DNA of 64,000 nucleotides. Source: CAWCBG01 sp963793845. Lineage in GTDB: Bacteria; Acidobacteriota; Terriglobia; Terriglobales; Acidobacteriaceae. Below the pieces are notes generated by a model. The model did not search any database and was not told the origin of the DNA. It saw nothing but the letters and a program-made list of their open reading frames with translations. A program made the translations under genes and the position numbers. This document shows positions 26,955 to 37,083 of the stretch, piece after piece (position 1 is the stretch's first letter; each line of letters begins with the position of its first letter). Location: NCBI GenBank assembly GCA_963793845.1, contig CAWCBG010000004.1:124001-188000 (forward strand). Reading direction: 5' to 3'.

Positions 26955-28046
26955 TTATTGGAAGGTCGATCCGTCGCTGCGCTTCAGTGTAGGACGGCCA
27001 TCGTCATTCGTCGAGCCATTCGTGCTGCCGTCGGTACCCGTACTGGTCCCGCTGTCGGGAGACGAATCGGCAGTAGCCCGGCGCAAAGTCGGACGGTCCT
27101 TGTTGTCATTATTGTTCTGCAGCTTATGCCGGTTCTCCAACGAGGCCAACCGCGCTTTCACCTGATCGAATTCGGAGGTGTCCACGATGTACTCGTCGCG
27201 CGGAGGTAGTACGGTCTTCATCTCCTGCTGAGCGTGCTCGACACGATCGGGAGTCATAGGATGCGAGGAGAAGGCCTTCGCAATCGCGCCGGGCTTCTTC
27301 TTCTCTTGCGCCTCGATCTTTTCGAAGAACGATATAAACGACTGCGGATCGTAACCCGCTTTGTACATGTATTCCATGCCCAGGAAGTCGGCTTCACTCT
27401 CGAAATTGCGCGAGAACTTCATGAATGTCAGAGGAACGCCGATGCTCAACGCCGCCTGGGAAGCCTCATAGACTGCCCAGCCACCGGGCACAAAGATCAG
27501 CGGAATGCTCGCCAGATTTACGATGTTGCCCCGGGTCTGCTCGCGGGCCACGTGACACGCGGCAACGTGAGCAATTTCGTGCGCCATGACGCCTGCCAGT
27601 TCGGCCTCGTTATCGGCGGCAAGAATCAGGCCCGAGTTCACGTAGAAGAAGCCACCCGGCAACGCGAAGGCGTTGATTTCATCGGTGTCGATCACCTTGA
27701 TGGTGAAAGGCACCTTGGCGTCCGAGTTGCGTACCAGGTTCTGACCGATTCGGTTCACATACTCGGTGACCACCGGATCAGTGACCATCTTGGCGCCGTG
27801 CTCGACCTGAGCGGCGTACTGACGGCCCATCGCAACCTGCTTGTCGAGCGAATACCAGTTGCCCACACCCTCTTTACAGCCAACATTGCGGTTGCCGATG
27901 GCGTCGATGTTGCTAAGAGTCGAGACAGACGGAGCATTCTTGTCGGGCTTCGCATTATCCGGCGGGTCTTGTGCCTGTGCGAAGCCGAACGGGAGCAAAA
28001 GAAATGCTAACGCCGCGATAGAGAACTGACGGATTGCTGTTTGCAT
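26955..28046 (-). CDS. exported M48 family metalloprotease
   Basis: 363 residues from ATG 28046 with a signal peptide (FSIAALAFLLLPFGFAQA). The zinc site is complete: HEIAH (His156, Glu157, His160) and the third ligand in NFESEADFLG (Glu216). The AFALPGGFFYVNSGL and SSHPMTPDRVEHAQ segments are family hallmarks. It resembles BepA/Loi-type periplasmic M48 proteases that act on outer-membrane assembly. The C-terminus is low complexity (SPDSGTSTGTDGSTNG). The open frame extends to 28298 but lacks a signal peptide there. Confidence 0.92.
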   Translation of the reverse strand: MQTAIRQFSIAALAFLLLPFGFAQAQDPPDNAKPDKNAPSVSTLSNIDAIGNRNVGCKEGVGNWYSLDKQVAMGRQYAAQVEHGAKMVTDPVVTEYVNRIGQNLVRNSDAKVPFTIKVIDTDEINAFALPGGFFYVNSGLILAADNEAELAGVMAHEIAHVAACHVAREQTRGNIVNLASIPLIFVPGGWAVYEASQAALSIGVPLTFMKFSRNFESEADFLGMEYMYKAGYDPQSFISFFEKIEAQEKKKPGAIAKAFSSHPMTPDRVEHAQQEMKTVLPPRDEYIVDTSEFDQVKARLASLENRHKLQNNNDNKDRPTLRRATADSSPDSGTSTGTDGSTNGSTNDDGRPTLKRSDGSTFQ

Positions 28047-28312
28047 CGCACACCTGACCGGGGCCGTTTGCAAGAAGTCTGACCCGATTTTGTAACCCAG
28101 CCCCATGGGCCTAACTTCCTCAACCCTAATAGATTCCATTTGTTGCCGACCCAGACTCTTATTTTCGCCCCTTCCCGAGGCAAAGTCCAATGCCAATTGA
28201 TTAGACGCAACAAAACTCAGTAAGTTGTTGAGGACCGAAGACCTGGCGAGATTAATGGCGCGATGTGCAAGGATGATAACGTCTCGGTTCCTCCGCATCC
28301 GCCGTCCCGGGC

Positions 28313-29041
28313 TTAGTACTTAGCCAAGCGGATGATTGCTACTCCGATCGTGCCGCCGATTAAGGGAGCGACAATCGGAACCAGGGCATAGCCCCAATCC
28401 GATTTGCCTTTCCCCGCGATCGGCAGGACGAAGTGGGCCACCCGCGGACCCAGGTCGCGAGCCGGGTTCATCGCGTACCCAGTCGGGCCGCCGAGGCTCA
28501 GGCCCAATCCCCACACCAGCATGCCCCACAGATAGGGCGCGTAGCCCGGCATTAAGCCCGTCGCCGAGACCGAAGTGGAACCGAAAGCGAAACCGATGAC
28601 CACCAGGAAGGTCGTGGCGATCGTCTCGGTCAGTGCGTTATTCGGCAGCTTGCGGATCGCTGGGGAGGTGCAGAAAATACTTAGCTTTGCACCCTGGTCG
28701 GGAGTCACAGGCCAATGCGGCAGGTAGGCGAGCCACACTAGGGTCGCTCCGGCAAAGGCGCCCAGGCATTGCGCAGTCCAGAATGGGATCACGTTCGCCC
28801 AGTTGTGAGAGAGCAGAGCCACTGCAAGCGTGATCACGGGATTAATGTGCGCTCCCGGGCTTCCGCAAGCTACCGCCGTGAAGATGCCTGCGATGACGGC
28901 CATGCTCCACCCGGTCGCAATCACGATCCAGCCCGATCCTTCTCCCTTGGACTTTTTGAGCAAAACGTTGGCGACAACCCCGTCCCCCAGAAGGATCAGC
29001 ACCAGGGTACCCATGAATTCACCGAATAATGGTCCGTGCAT
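28313..29041 (-). CDS. glpF: glycerol facilitator, MIP family
   Basis: 242 residues with six helices plus the two half-helices. The first signature reads AHINPVIT (NPV instead of NPA) and the second YAMNPARD, with the Asp after NPAR that marks glycerol-type channels. It admits glycerol by diffusion. It is the last gene of the operon with glpK and glpD, so import feeds the kinase directly. GGAAGG upstream supports ATG 29041. Confidence 0.93.
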   Translation of the reverse strand: MHGPLFGEFMGTLVLILLGDGVVANVLLKKSKGEGSGWIVIATGWSMAVIAGIFTAVACGSPGAHINPVITLAVALLSHNWANVIPFWTAQCLGAFAGATLVWLAYLPHWPVTPDQGAKLSIFCTSPAIRKLPNNALTETIATTFLVVIGFAFGSTSVSATGLMPGYAPYLWGMLVWGLGLSLGGPTGYAMNPARDLGPRVAHFVLPIAGKGKSDWGYALVPIVAPLIGGTIGVAIIRLAKY

Positions 29042-29080
29042 AAAGACGCAATTCCCTTCCTCGAAGCCGACCTGCTGCCG

Positions 29081-30625
29081 CTAGTTCGCCGCTCTCAGGA
29101 GTTGCTTCTCCTCGACCTTCGCCGGTTCTTCGAACCAGTCGAACGTCCGGGTGACCGCCTTCTTCCACAGCTTGTACTCAGCATCACGTTTGGCAGCTGG
29201 CATGTCGGGATTCCATGTCTTGTCGACCGCCCAGTTGGCGCAGAGGTCGTCAAGGTTCTTATAGAACCCGACGGCCAGGCCAGCCGCGTAGGCCGCGCCC
29301 AGCGCCGTGGTCTCCTTGATCACGGGCCGTACCACCGGCTTGTTGAGAATGTCTGCCTGGAACTGCATGAGCAGTTCGTTCTCGACCATGCCACCATCGG
29401 TCCGCAGAACATCGAGCTCGATGCCGGAGTCGTTCTTCATCGCATCCACCACTTCTCGCGTCTGGAATGCGGTGGCTTCCAGGACCGCGCGGGCGATGTG
29501 ACCTTTGTTGACGTAACGCGTTAACCCGGCGATTACGCCGCGTGCTGTCGTCTTCCAATAGGGAGCGAACAACCCGGAGAACGCCGGTACGAAGTACACA
29601 CCGCCGTTGTCCTCGACCGTCTTGGCCAGAGCTTCGATCTCCGTGCTCTCCTTGATGATGCCCAGGTTGTCTCGCAGCCACTGCACCAGCGCTCCGGTGA
29701 TGGCGATGCTTCCCTCGAGCGCGTAATGTGCGGGTTCGTTACCCAGTTTGTACGCCAGCGTGGTGAGCAGCCCGAACTGCGATTGCACCGGCGTCTTGCC
29801 GGTGTTGAGCAGCAGGAAGCAGCCCGTGCCGTAGGTATTCTTGGCCTCACCCGGCTTGAAGCAGGTCTGGCCGACGAGGGCAGCCTGTTGATCGCCAAGA
29901 TCGCCCGCGATGGGCAAGCCCGCGATCGCGCTCACCTTGGCATGGCCGTAGACTTCGCTGCTCGAACAAATCTTCGGCAGCATGGCCAACGGAATTCCGA
30001 AAAGCTTGGTGATCTCGGCGCTCCACTGCAAGGTTTCCAGGTTCATCAACTGGGTGCGGCTGGCATTCGTGACATCGGTGACGTGGACTCCGCCGTCGGT
30101 TCCGCCGGTCAGCTTCCAGATGAGGTAGGTATCGATGTTGCCGAACAGCACATCACCAGCTTCCGCCAGGGCGCGAACGCCGGGCACGTTCTCCAGGATC
30201 CAGCGTACTTTAAGACCGCTGAAATAGGTCGCAAGGGGCAGACCGGTCTTGCGACGGAACTGATCCTGGCCGCCGGTCTTGGAGAATTCGGCGACGTAGT
30301 CGGCGGTGCGCGTGTCCTGCCAGACGATCGCGTTACAAACCGGCTTGCCGGTTTTGCGGTTCCACACCACCGTAGTCTCGCGTTGATTGGTGATGCCTAC
30401 GGCTGCGAGGTCTTTTGCGGTGAGGCCCTTGGCCTTCATCGCTTCATCGATGACTTCCCGGGTGCGCCGCCAGATCTCTTCGGGATTGTGCTCAACCCAG
30501 CCCGGCTTGGGATAGATCTGCTCGTGTTCTTTCTGAGCCGTCGTCACGATCCGTCCGGACCGGTCAAACACAATGAACCTGGTGCTGGTCGTGCCTTGGT
30601 CGATTGCTCCAATGTAGTCAGCCAT
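29081..30625 (-). CDS. glpK: glycerol kinase
   Basis: 514 residues. FGGY-family kinase with the N-terminal phosphate loop GAIDQGTTSTRFIVFD, KPGWVEHNPEEIW, and C-terminal YGTGCFLLLNTG and DGGMVENELLMQFQADIL. It phosphorylates glycerol to glycerol-3-phosphate using ATP. It lies 39 bases from glpF and 58 from glpD on the same strand. GAGAGGGAG upstream of ATG 30625 is a good ribosome binding site. Full length for the family. Confidence 0.96.
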   Translation of the reverse strand: MADYIGAIDQGTTSTRFIVFDRSGRIVTTAQKEHEQIYPKPGWVEHNPEEIWRRTREVIDEAMKAKGLTAKDLAAVGITNQRETTVVWNRKTGKPVCNAIVWQDTRTADYVAEFSKTGGQDQFRRKTGLPLATYFSGLKVRWILENVPGVRALAEAGDVLFGNIDTYLIWKLTGGTDGGVHVTDVTNASRTQLMNLETLQWSAEITKLFGIPLAMLPKICSSSEVYGHAKVSAIAGLPIAGDLGDQQAALVGQTCFKPGEAKNTYGTGCFLLLNTGKTPVQSQFGLLTTLAYKLGNEPAHYALEGSIAITGALVQWLRDNLGIIKESTEIEALAKTVEDNGGVYFVPAFSGLFAPYWKTTARGVIAGLTRYVNKGHIARAVLEATAFQTREVVDAMKNDSGIELDVLRTDGGMVENELLMQFQADILNKPVVRPVIKETTALGAAYAAGLAVGFYKNLDDLCANWAVDKTWNPDMPAAKRDAEYKLWKKAVTRTFDWFEEPAKVEEKQLLRAAN

Positions 30626-30683
30626 TCGTGCTTAAGCTCCCTCTCGTGCGACGACTGCTGATGTTTGATTCGGTCGCGTGCAG

Positions 30684-32348
30684 TCAGCCCTGCGCCAAAA
30701 CGGCGCAGGCAGCCAGCCCGATCTTCTCCATCAGCCGCCTGATCTTCTCAATGTAGGTTTCAACCGCGCGTTGCCGCTCACCCGAAGTCCAATTCCGCAT
30801 TTCGGCGAGTATGGATCCCACTACCGGCGCGGCTTCGATGGCAGCCTTCCAACTGAAAAGCTGGAGACCGATGCGCCGGGCCAGTACGTCTTCAATGGTC
30901 ATGGCCATCTCGTGACGCACACTGTAAACGACCTCCGCCTGGATGGGCGGCAGTCCTTCCACGATCGCGGAAGCGTACTGCGGCTCTTGTACCGCGATGG
31001 CAAGAACCTCAGGCGCGTTCGTGCCAAACTTCTCCGCCAGATGTCGCGCGGTGGCAGGCGAGAGGTTGTGCTGGTCAGCCAATTCACGCCAATATTCAGG
31101 CGTATAACCCTTTGCGCCGTCAATCAGGTGATGCGCCGTGCGACATGGGATATTCGCTTCGCCGAGGTACTGCAGCACGGCGTTGATTCCGTCCTCGGCC
31201 ATGGCACGGTGCGTGGTCCATTTGCCGCCAAGAACGCTGATCAATCCGCTCTCCGGCTCGAGTTCGATCTCGTGATCGCGGATCAGCTTCTTGGTCTTCC
31301 GGGCATCACGGTGCTTGACCAGTGGCCGCACCCCGGCGATAGCGCTGACAATCTGATCGCTCGTAAGCGGGCGAACGATGTAGCGATTGAGGTGGCGCAA
31401 CAGATACTCGGCTTCCGCCTTGGTGACGATCATCTCGTCATCCAGCGTAGCCTCATCGTCCGTAGTGCCTACCAGAAAGCGGCCCAGCCACGGAATGGCA
31501 AAGATCACGCGGCCGTCGTCCGTCTTGGGAATCAGAATGGCGTCCGTCGTATCCTCGGAATCCAGCGGCAGCAGGATGTGTACCCCTTTGCTGAGCCGCA
31601 GCCGATGCGGAATACCGGGCCGAGCCATTTCTCGAATGTGATCTGAGAACGGTCCGGTGGCGTTGACGAAGGCTCGTGCCCGCAACTTGAAGTGGCGTCC
31701 GGAAAGCCGGTCTTCGATCTCCGCCTCCGCCAGCCGGCCCCGGGTGTCCTTACCCAGTCCGACAACGCGTGCATAGTTGACGGCCTGTCCGCCGATGCTG
31801 GTGAACGACTGGATCAACGCCATATCGTAGCGGGCATCGTCAAACTGTCCGTCGCCATAGGCGACGGTGCCCGCAAGCTTGTCAGGTTTCAGCATGGGCA
31901 TATGCGCAACCGATTCGGCCACGGAAAGGTGACGGCTGGGAAACAAGTTGCCCTTGCCGGCGATCCAGTCATACATCTTCATCCCGATGCGGTAATAGAG
32001 AACATCCATCTTGCTGTAGCACGGAACGAGAATTTCCAAAGGATGAGCCAGATGAGGAGCGTTATCGAGCATGAGCCGGCGCTCATGCAGTGCGCGCTTG
32101 ACGACCCGATACTGGCCGGCATCCAGGTCGGACACGGCCTGTTGCAGGTAGCGCACGCCTCCATGCACGAGCTTGGTGGAACAACTGGAGGTCGCGGAGG
32201 CAAAGTCTCCGGCCTCAACCAGGACGGTTCTCAGGCCGCGCAACTGTGCATCCCAGGCGCAGCCTGCCCCGGTAGCCCCTCCTCCGATTACGCACACATC
32301 GAAGCTCGCGCCTTCGATTTTCTGCAGTACATCGGAGCGGCTTTGCAT
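30684..32348 (-). CDS. glpD: aerobic glycerol-3-phosphate dehydrogenase
   Basis: 554 residues. N-terminal FAD site VIGGGATGAGCAWDAQ, then SCSTKLVHGGVRYLQQA, KGVHILLPL and VLGGKWTTHR. A C-terminal helical domain follows. It oxidises glycerol-3-phosphate to dihydroxyacetone phosphate and passes electrons to quinone at the inner membrane. As first gene of the glpD-glpK-glpF operon, it shows the full aerobic glycerol route. No glpR-like regulator is adjacent. Confidence 0.95.
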   Translation of the reverse strand: MQSRSDVLQKIEGASFDVCVIGGGATGAGCAWDAQLRGLRTVLVEAGDFASATSSCSTKLVHGGVRYLQQAVSDLDAGQYRVVKRALHERRLMLDNAPHLAHPLEILVPCYSKMDVLYYRIGMKMYDWIAGKGNLFPSRHLSVAESVAHMPMLKPDKLAGTVAYGDGQFDDARYDMALIQSFTSIGGQAVNYARVVGLGKDTRGRLAEAEIEDRLSGRHFKLRARAFVNATGPFSDHIREMARPGIPHRLRLSKGVHILLPLDSEDTTDAILIPKTDDGRVIFAIPWLGRFLVGTTDDEATLDDEMIVTKAEAEYLLRHLNRYIVRPLTSDQIVSAIAGVRPLVKHRDARKTKKLIRDHEIELEPESGLISVLGGKWTTHRAMAEDGINAVLQYLGEANIPCRTAHHLIDGAKGYTPEYWRELADQHNLSPATARHLAEKFGTNAPEVLAIAVQEPQYASAIVEGLPPIQAEVVYSVRHEMAMTIEDVLARRIGLQLFSWKAAIEAAPVVGSILAEMRNWTSGERQRAVETYIEKIRRLMEKIGLAACAVLAQG

Positions 32349-32522
32349 ACGCTTTCTCCGTGTTGCTTAGCGGGTGGCGTTCAGAACGTTACTTGGTCCG
32401 AAACCCTAACACAACCCCAGTTCTATTCTGACGGAGCGAGCCCAGCGGAATGGATTTGCCGTCACACACTCGGGGGACCACCATTTGATGAAATTATGGA
32501 CAGCACTGAGAGTGAGGCTTAG

Positions 32523-33056
32523 CTATTCTTGGCGGCGGCTCTTGTACAGCGCCCAAGCGGCCATGGTCTGCGCGTCCTTAATCTTGTTTTCGCGAAGAAG
32601 TTGTTCGAACTCTGGAACGCTTACTTTCAACACCTTCAGGTCGTGCTCTTCCGCCTCCGGTGTACTGGCACCGTGTCGAAGATCTCTGGCCAGGAACGCA
32701 TTCGTCTTCTGATTGGAATATCCAATGGCAATCACGATCTCACCCAGAGGCTCGAGGCTGGCAGCTTCGATCCCAGTTTCTTCCCGAAGTTCAACGCGTG
32801 CGATCTCGGATGAATCGACGCCATTGTCTTCCAGGCTGCCTTGGGGAAATTCCAGCGAACGCTCACCGATTGGATAGCGAAACTGTTCAACCAGGAAGAC
32901 GCAGCCGTCCTCCATCGCGATCACGATGGCGCTGTCATGCTTCTCGACCACGCCATAGATGCCGCGAGCGCCGTTGTCGCGCTCGACTTCATCCTCGCGC
33001 ACTACCATCCAACGATTGCGGTAGACCTCGCGGGTGCTCAAACGTCGAATCGTCAT
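32523..33056 (-). CDS. NUDIX hydrolase (ADP-ribose-pyrophosphatase like)
   Basis: 177 residues. The Nudix box is spelled by GSLEDNGVDSSEIARVELREETGIE (GX5EX7REUXEEXGU pattern, all key residues present, at residues 75-98). Upstream VFLVEQFRYPIGERSLEFPQG is typical of ADP-ribose and sugar-nucleotide pyrophosphatases. It hydrolyses nucleoside diphosphates linked to another moiety. It is 20 bases downstream of the TetR-family gene on the same strand. Confidence 0.9.
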   Translation of the reverse strand: MTIRRLSTREVYRNRWMVVREDEVERDNGARGIYGVVEKHDSAIVIAMEDGCVFLVEQFRYPIGERSLEFPQGSLEDNGVDSSEIARVELREETGIEAASLEPLGEIVIAIGYSNQKTNAFLARDLRHGASTPEAEEHDLKVLKVSVPEFEQLLRENKIKDAQTMAAWALYKSRRQE

Positions 33057-33076
33057 GTGGGCTGGCGGAACAAATT

Positions 33077-33775
33077 CTACGCGAGAGCCTTACCGGCTAC
33101 CGCCTTCTGCTTGCGCGTGCCATTGGTGCCGGGACGGGGACGCTGTGTCACCACTCCACCGAAGATCAGCTCCACGACATCGTCCACGAACGTTTCCGTT
33201 AGACCTTCCTGCCAGATCAGGAAGCGCATGTAGATGGCGCCATACAGCGAGTCGAGGATCAGATCCATATCGACCGTTGCGGGGAGTTCGCCGCGCTCGA
33301 CGCCTCGTTGCAGAATCTTGTGGGCGTCGAGACGCTTTGGCCGCACAAACCGCTCGCGAAAGGCTTGAATGATCTCTTTGTCGGACTGGCCGCCGCTGAT
33401 CAGGGCGGCCACGATACGGCCGCGCCGACCATGCAGTATCGCCACCCACTGTTTCATCTGCATGCTGATATCGGAGCGGACCGAGCCGGTATCGGGGAAG
33501 CGCAACTGCTTGGCGGCGCCCGATCCCAGGGCGTCTGCCACCAGTGCCCCCTTGTTGGGCCACCAGCGATACACGGTCGCTTTCCCGACATTTGCGTCCG
33601 CGGCAATCGCCTCGATGGAGAGGTCGGAGAAGCCGGTGTCCTCCAGCAGGCGCATGGTGCTGCGCAGAATCGCGCGGCGAGCCGCCTCGCTGCGTGGGCG
33701 CCCTGGAGCTCGTTTGGCGGAAAACGTGTTCGCTTCCGGCGACGGTTTATGACCGGAAGAATCCGTTTGCTGCAT
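33077..33775 (-). CDS. TetR/AcrR family transcriptional regulator
   Basis: 232 residues. The N-terminal helix-turn-helix spans residues of about 30-75 (AILRSTMRLLEDTGFSDLSIEAIAADANVGKATVYRWW). The rest is the usual helical ligand-binding domain, with MQMKQWVAILHGRRGR and a C-terminal FVDDVVELIFGGV. It is divergent from the RND efflux operon at 33910, so it is probably its repressor. The palindrome at 33804-33816 is the likely operator. Confidence 0.9.
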   Translation of the reverse strand: MQQTDSSGHKPSPEANTFSAKRAPGRPRSEAARRAILRSTMRLLEDTGFSDLSIEAIAADANVGKATVYRWWPNKGALVADALGSGAAKQLRFPDTGSVRSDISMQMKQWVAILHGRRGRIVAALISGGQSDKEIIQAFRERFVRPKRLDAHKILQRGVERGELPATVDMDLILDSLYGAIYMRFLIWQEGLTETFVDDVVELIFGGVVTQRPRPGTNGTRKQKAVAGKALA

Positions 33776-33803
33776 GCCTGAACCTTAGCATATATTGAAT
33801 CCA

Positions 33804-33816
33804 ATACGTACCGTAT
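33804..33816. promoter_or_regulatory. putative TetR operator
   Basis: ATACGTACCGTAT: inverted repeat ATACG/CGTAT around a TAC spacer, at the centre of a wider imperfect dyad (about 33794-33825). It lies between the divergent TetR and RND genes. Confidence 0.5.
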
Positions 33817-33909
33817 CGAATCGAAAATTTTACTCGGCTGGCAAGGGTGAGCAAGTCAACCCGCTCTAATATGTAAGTTTTCCGTCTGTACCTGGAGTTG
33901 TCCGAACCG

Positions 33910-36900
33910 ATGTGGATTGTTGCGCTCGCCCTCAGGCGTCCTTATACGTTCGTGGTCATGGCGCTGGTGCTGATCATACTGACGCCATTGGTGGTCCTGC
34001 GGACGCCCATCGACATCTTCCCCGACATTAACATCCCAGTCATCAGCATCATTTGGAACTACGCCGGTCTGGCGCCTAATGAAATGGCCGACCGTATCGT
34101 GACCAACTCCGAGCGTGGCATCACGATTACCGTCAACGATATTGAACACATCGAATCGACCTCGCTTAACGGCATCGGGGTTATCAAGGTGTTTTTTCGC
34201 CCCGGCGCCAACATTCCGACCGCACTCTCCCAAGTTACGGCGATCGTTCAGACGACGGTGCGTGGCCTTCCCCCGGGGACAACTCCTCCCCTGGTCATCA
34301 CCTATTCGGCGTCCACGACACCCATTGTGCAGCTGGGCCTGAGCAGTAAGACTCTGCCCGAGCAGCAACTCTTCGATCTGGGCCAGAATTTTTTGCGGAC
34401 GCAGTTAGCGACCGTCCATGGCGCGGCGATGCCCTATCCCTACGGCGGCAAGATACGGCAGATTCAAGTCGATCTCGATATGCCACGGCTGCAGGCGAAT
34501 GGGCTATCTCCAAATGACATCGTCAACGCTCTGAGCGCGCAGAACCTGATTCTTCCAGCGGGCACAACCAAAATCGGCTCGGTGGAATACCAGGTGGAGA
34601 TGAACGGCACTCCGCGCACCATTGCCGAACTCAATGCGCTGCCGGTGAAAACGGTCAACGGCTCGACCATCTACATGCGTGATGTGGCCCACATCCGTGA
34701 CGGGTTTCCGCCTCAGACCAACATCGTGCGTCAGGACGGGGTTCGCGGCACTCTGATGTCGGTGTACAAGATCGGCAGTGCCTCGACCCTGGACATCGTC
34801 AAGGCGGTAAAGAACGTGGTGCCCATCGCGGCCCAATCGCTCCCGCGCGACCTTACCATCAAGCCATTGTTCGATCAGTCTTTGTTCGTTCGCGCTTCCA
34901 TCGACGGTGTGCTTCGCGAAGGCCTGATTGCGGCGGCGCTAACTGCGATGATGATTCTGCTTTTCCTGGGCGACTGGCGTCCCACCATCGTCATTTCCAT
35001 TTCGATTCCGCTGTCCATCTTTGTATCAGTACTGCTGCTCAGCGCTCTGGGCGAGACCATCAACATCATGACCCTCGGCGGCCTTGCGCTGGCGGTAGGA
35101 ATCCTTGTCGATGACGCCACCGTCGAGATCGAAAATATCGAGCGCAACCTTGCCCAAGGCAAGGAGATGAAGCAAGCCATTCTCGACGGCGCGCAGCAGA
35201 TTGCGGTACCCGCCTTTGTTTCGACATTGTGCATCTGCATCGTGTTCGTGCCGATGTTCTTCCTCACCGGAGTGGCCCGCTTCCTCTTTGTGCCCCTGGC
35301 GGAGGCGGTGGTTTTCGCGATGCTTGCGTCGTATTTCCTGTCGCGAACGCTGATCCCGACCCTGGTGATGTATATCATGCGCGGCCACGAGCATCGGGCC
35401 GAACAGCCGAAGACTGCGGTGGGTCGCTTTCAACGCGGCTTTGAGCGCGGCTTTGAGCGCTTCCGCGAAGGCTACTTTCAGTTGCTGGAGACCACGCTTG
35501 CCCATCGCGGAATCTTCGCTCTCTGCTTCATCGCATTCTGTGGTCTGTCTCTGTGCCTGGTTTTCTTCCTCGGTGAAGATTTCTTTCCCTCGGTGGACGC
35601 GGGGCTGATGCGGCTGCACGTGCGCGCCCGCGCCGGACTGCGGGTTGAAGAAACTGCGCGCCTGTGCGACGAAATTGACAGCTTCCTGCGGCAGGAAATC
35701 CCCAGGGAAGAAGTCAAGACGATTCTCGACAACATCGGCGTCCCCTACTCAGGCTTGAACCTGTCGTACAGCAACTCCGGCGTGATTGGCAGCAGCGATG
35801 CCGAAATCCTGGTGGGGCTCGATCCTGAACATCACCACCCGACAGAGGACTATGTGCGCAAGTTGCGCGTAGACCTGCCGCGGCGTTTCCCAGGGGTGGA
35901 GTTCTTCTTTCAGCCCGCCGACATTGTTACGCAGATTCTGAACTTTGGCCTGCCGGCGCCGATCGACATCCAGGTTGTCGGCGCGAACATGACGGAAAAC
36001 TACGAGATCGCGCAGCAGATCGCCAACAGGATGCGTCACATCCCCGGCACCGCCGACGTTCATGTGCAGCAGATGCTCGATCTGCCCACGCTTCGCCTGG
36101 ACATGGACCGGACGCGCATTACGCAGGTCGGCATGAATGCCCGCGATGTCGCGCAGAGCGTCCTGGTATCGCTCAGCGGCAGCTTTCAGACTTCTCCGAA
36201 CTTCTGGCTTAACCCGGCAAACGGAGTGACCTACCAGGTTGCCGTACAGAGCCCGCAGTACCGCATCACGTCGTTGCAAGACCTCATGAACACGCCGGTC
36301 AACGATCCGGGAACTCCCGGGCAGCAGGTGCTGGGGAACCTGGTGCAGCTCTCGCCTGCGTCACGGCCAGCAGTGGTCAATCACTACAATGTCCAGCCGG
36401 TGATTGATGTCTATGCCAGCACCCAGGGCCGTGATCTCGGCGCGGTCGCCTCAGACACCATGAAGGTTCTCGAGCCGTTCGAGCGCAATCTGCCACGCGG
36501 GACGCGCATCATCGTTCGCGGACAGGTCGAGACCATGAGATCGTCCTTTTTCGGCCTCGGCATTGGCCTGTTGATGGCGATTCTTCTGATCTATTTCCTG
36601 ATCGTGGTGAATTTTCAGTCGTGGCTCGATCCCTTCATCATCATCACTGCGCTGCCCGGGAGCTTTGGCCGGCATTTGCTGGATCCTGCTGCTGACCCGA
36701 ACCACGTTAAGCGTGCCTGCCCTGACCGGCTCGGTGATGTGCATGGGGGTGGCTACAGCCAATTCGATCCTGATGGTATCGTTCGCGCGCGATCGTATGC
36801 GGGCCGGCCTTCCCGCTGCACAGGCGGTGCTGGAAGCTGGATTTACCCGTATCCGCCCGGTCTTGATGACGGCGTTGGCGATGATCATTGGCATGTTTCC

Positions 36901-37069
36901 CATGGCGTTGGGCCTGGGCGAAGGAGGCGAGCAGAATGCTCCCCTGGGTCGGGCCGTCATTGGCGGCTTGCTGTTTGCCACGGCCGCCACACTGTTCTTT
37001 GTGCCATCGGTTTTTGCCATCATTCACGGACGCCGCGAAAATCGCGAGACTCGGTTCATCGAGTCGTAA
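33910..37069 (+). CDS. RND efflux permease, AcrB/hydrophobe-amphiphile type (frameshifted)
   Basis: About 1,050 residues. Twelve helices flank two large periplasmic loops. Family segments include RRPYTFVVMALVLIILTPL, PDINIPVISI, FRPGANIPTALSQV, LAVGILVDDATVEIENIERN and GICWILLLTRTTLSVPALTG. The start ATG at 33910 (MWIVALALRRP) is preferred over a TTG at 33898. The frame breaks at 36657-36661: reading one G fewer restores LPGALAGICW and continues to the stop at 37069. Taken at face value, the frame runs nonsensically into the next gene and makes a false 1,481-residue fusion. It expels drugs or solvents with the two genes after it. Confidence 0.88.
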
Positions 37070-37083
37070 CCGTTTTTTATAGA

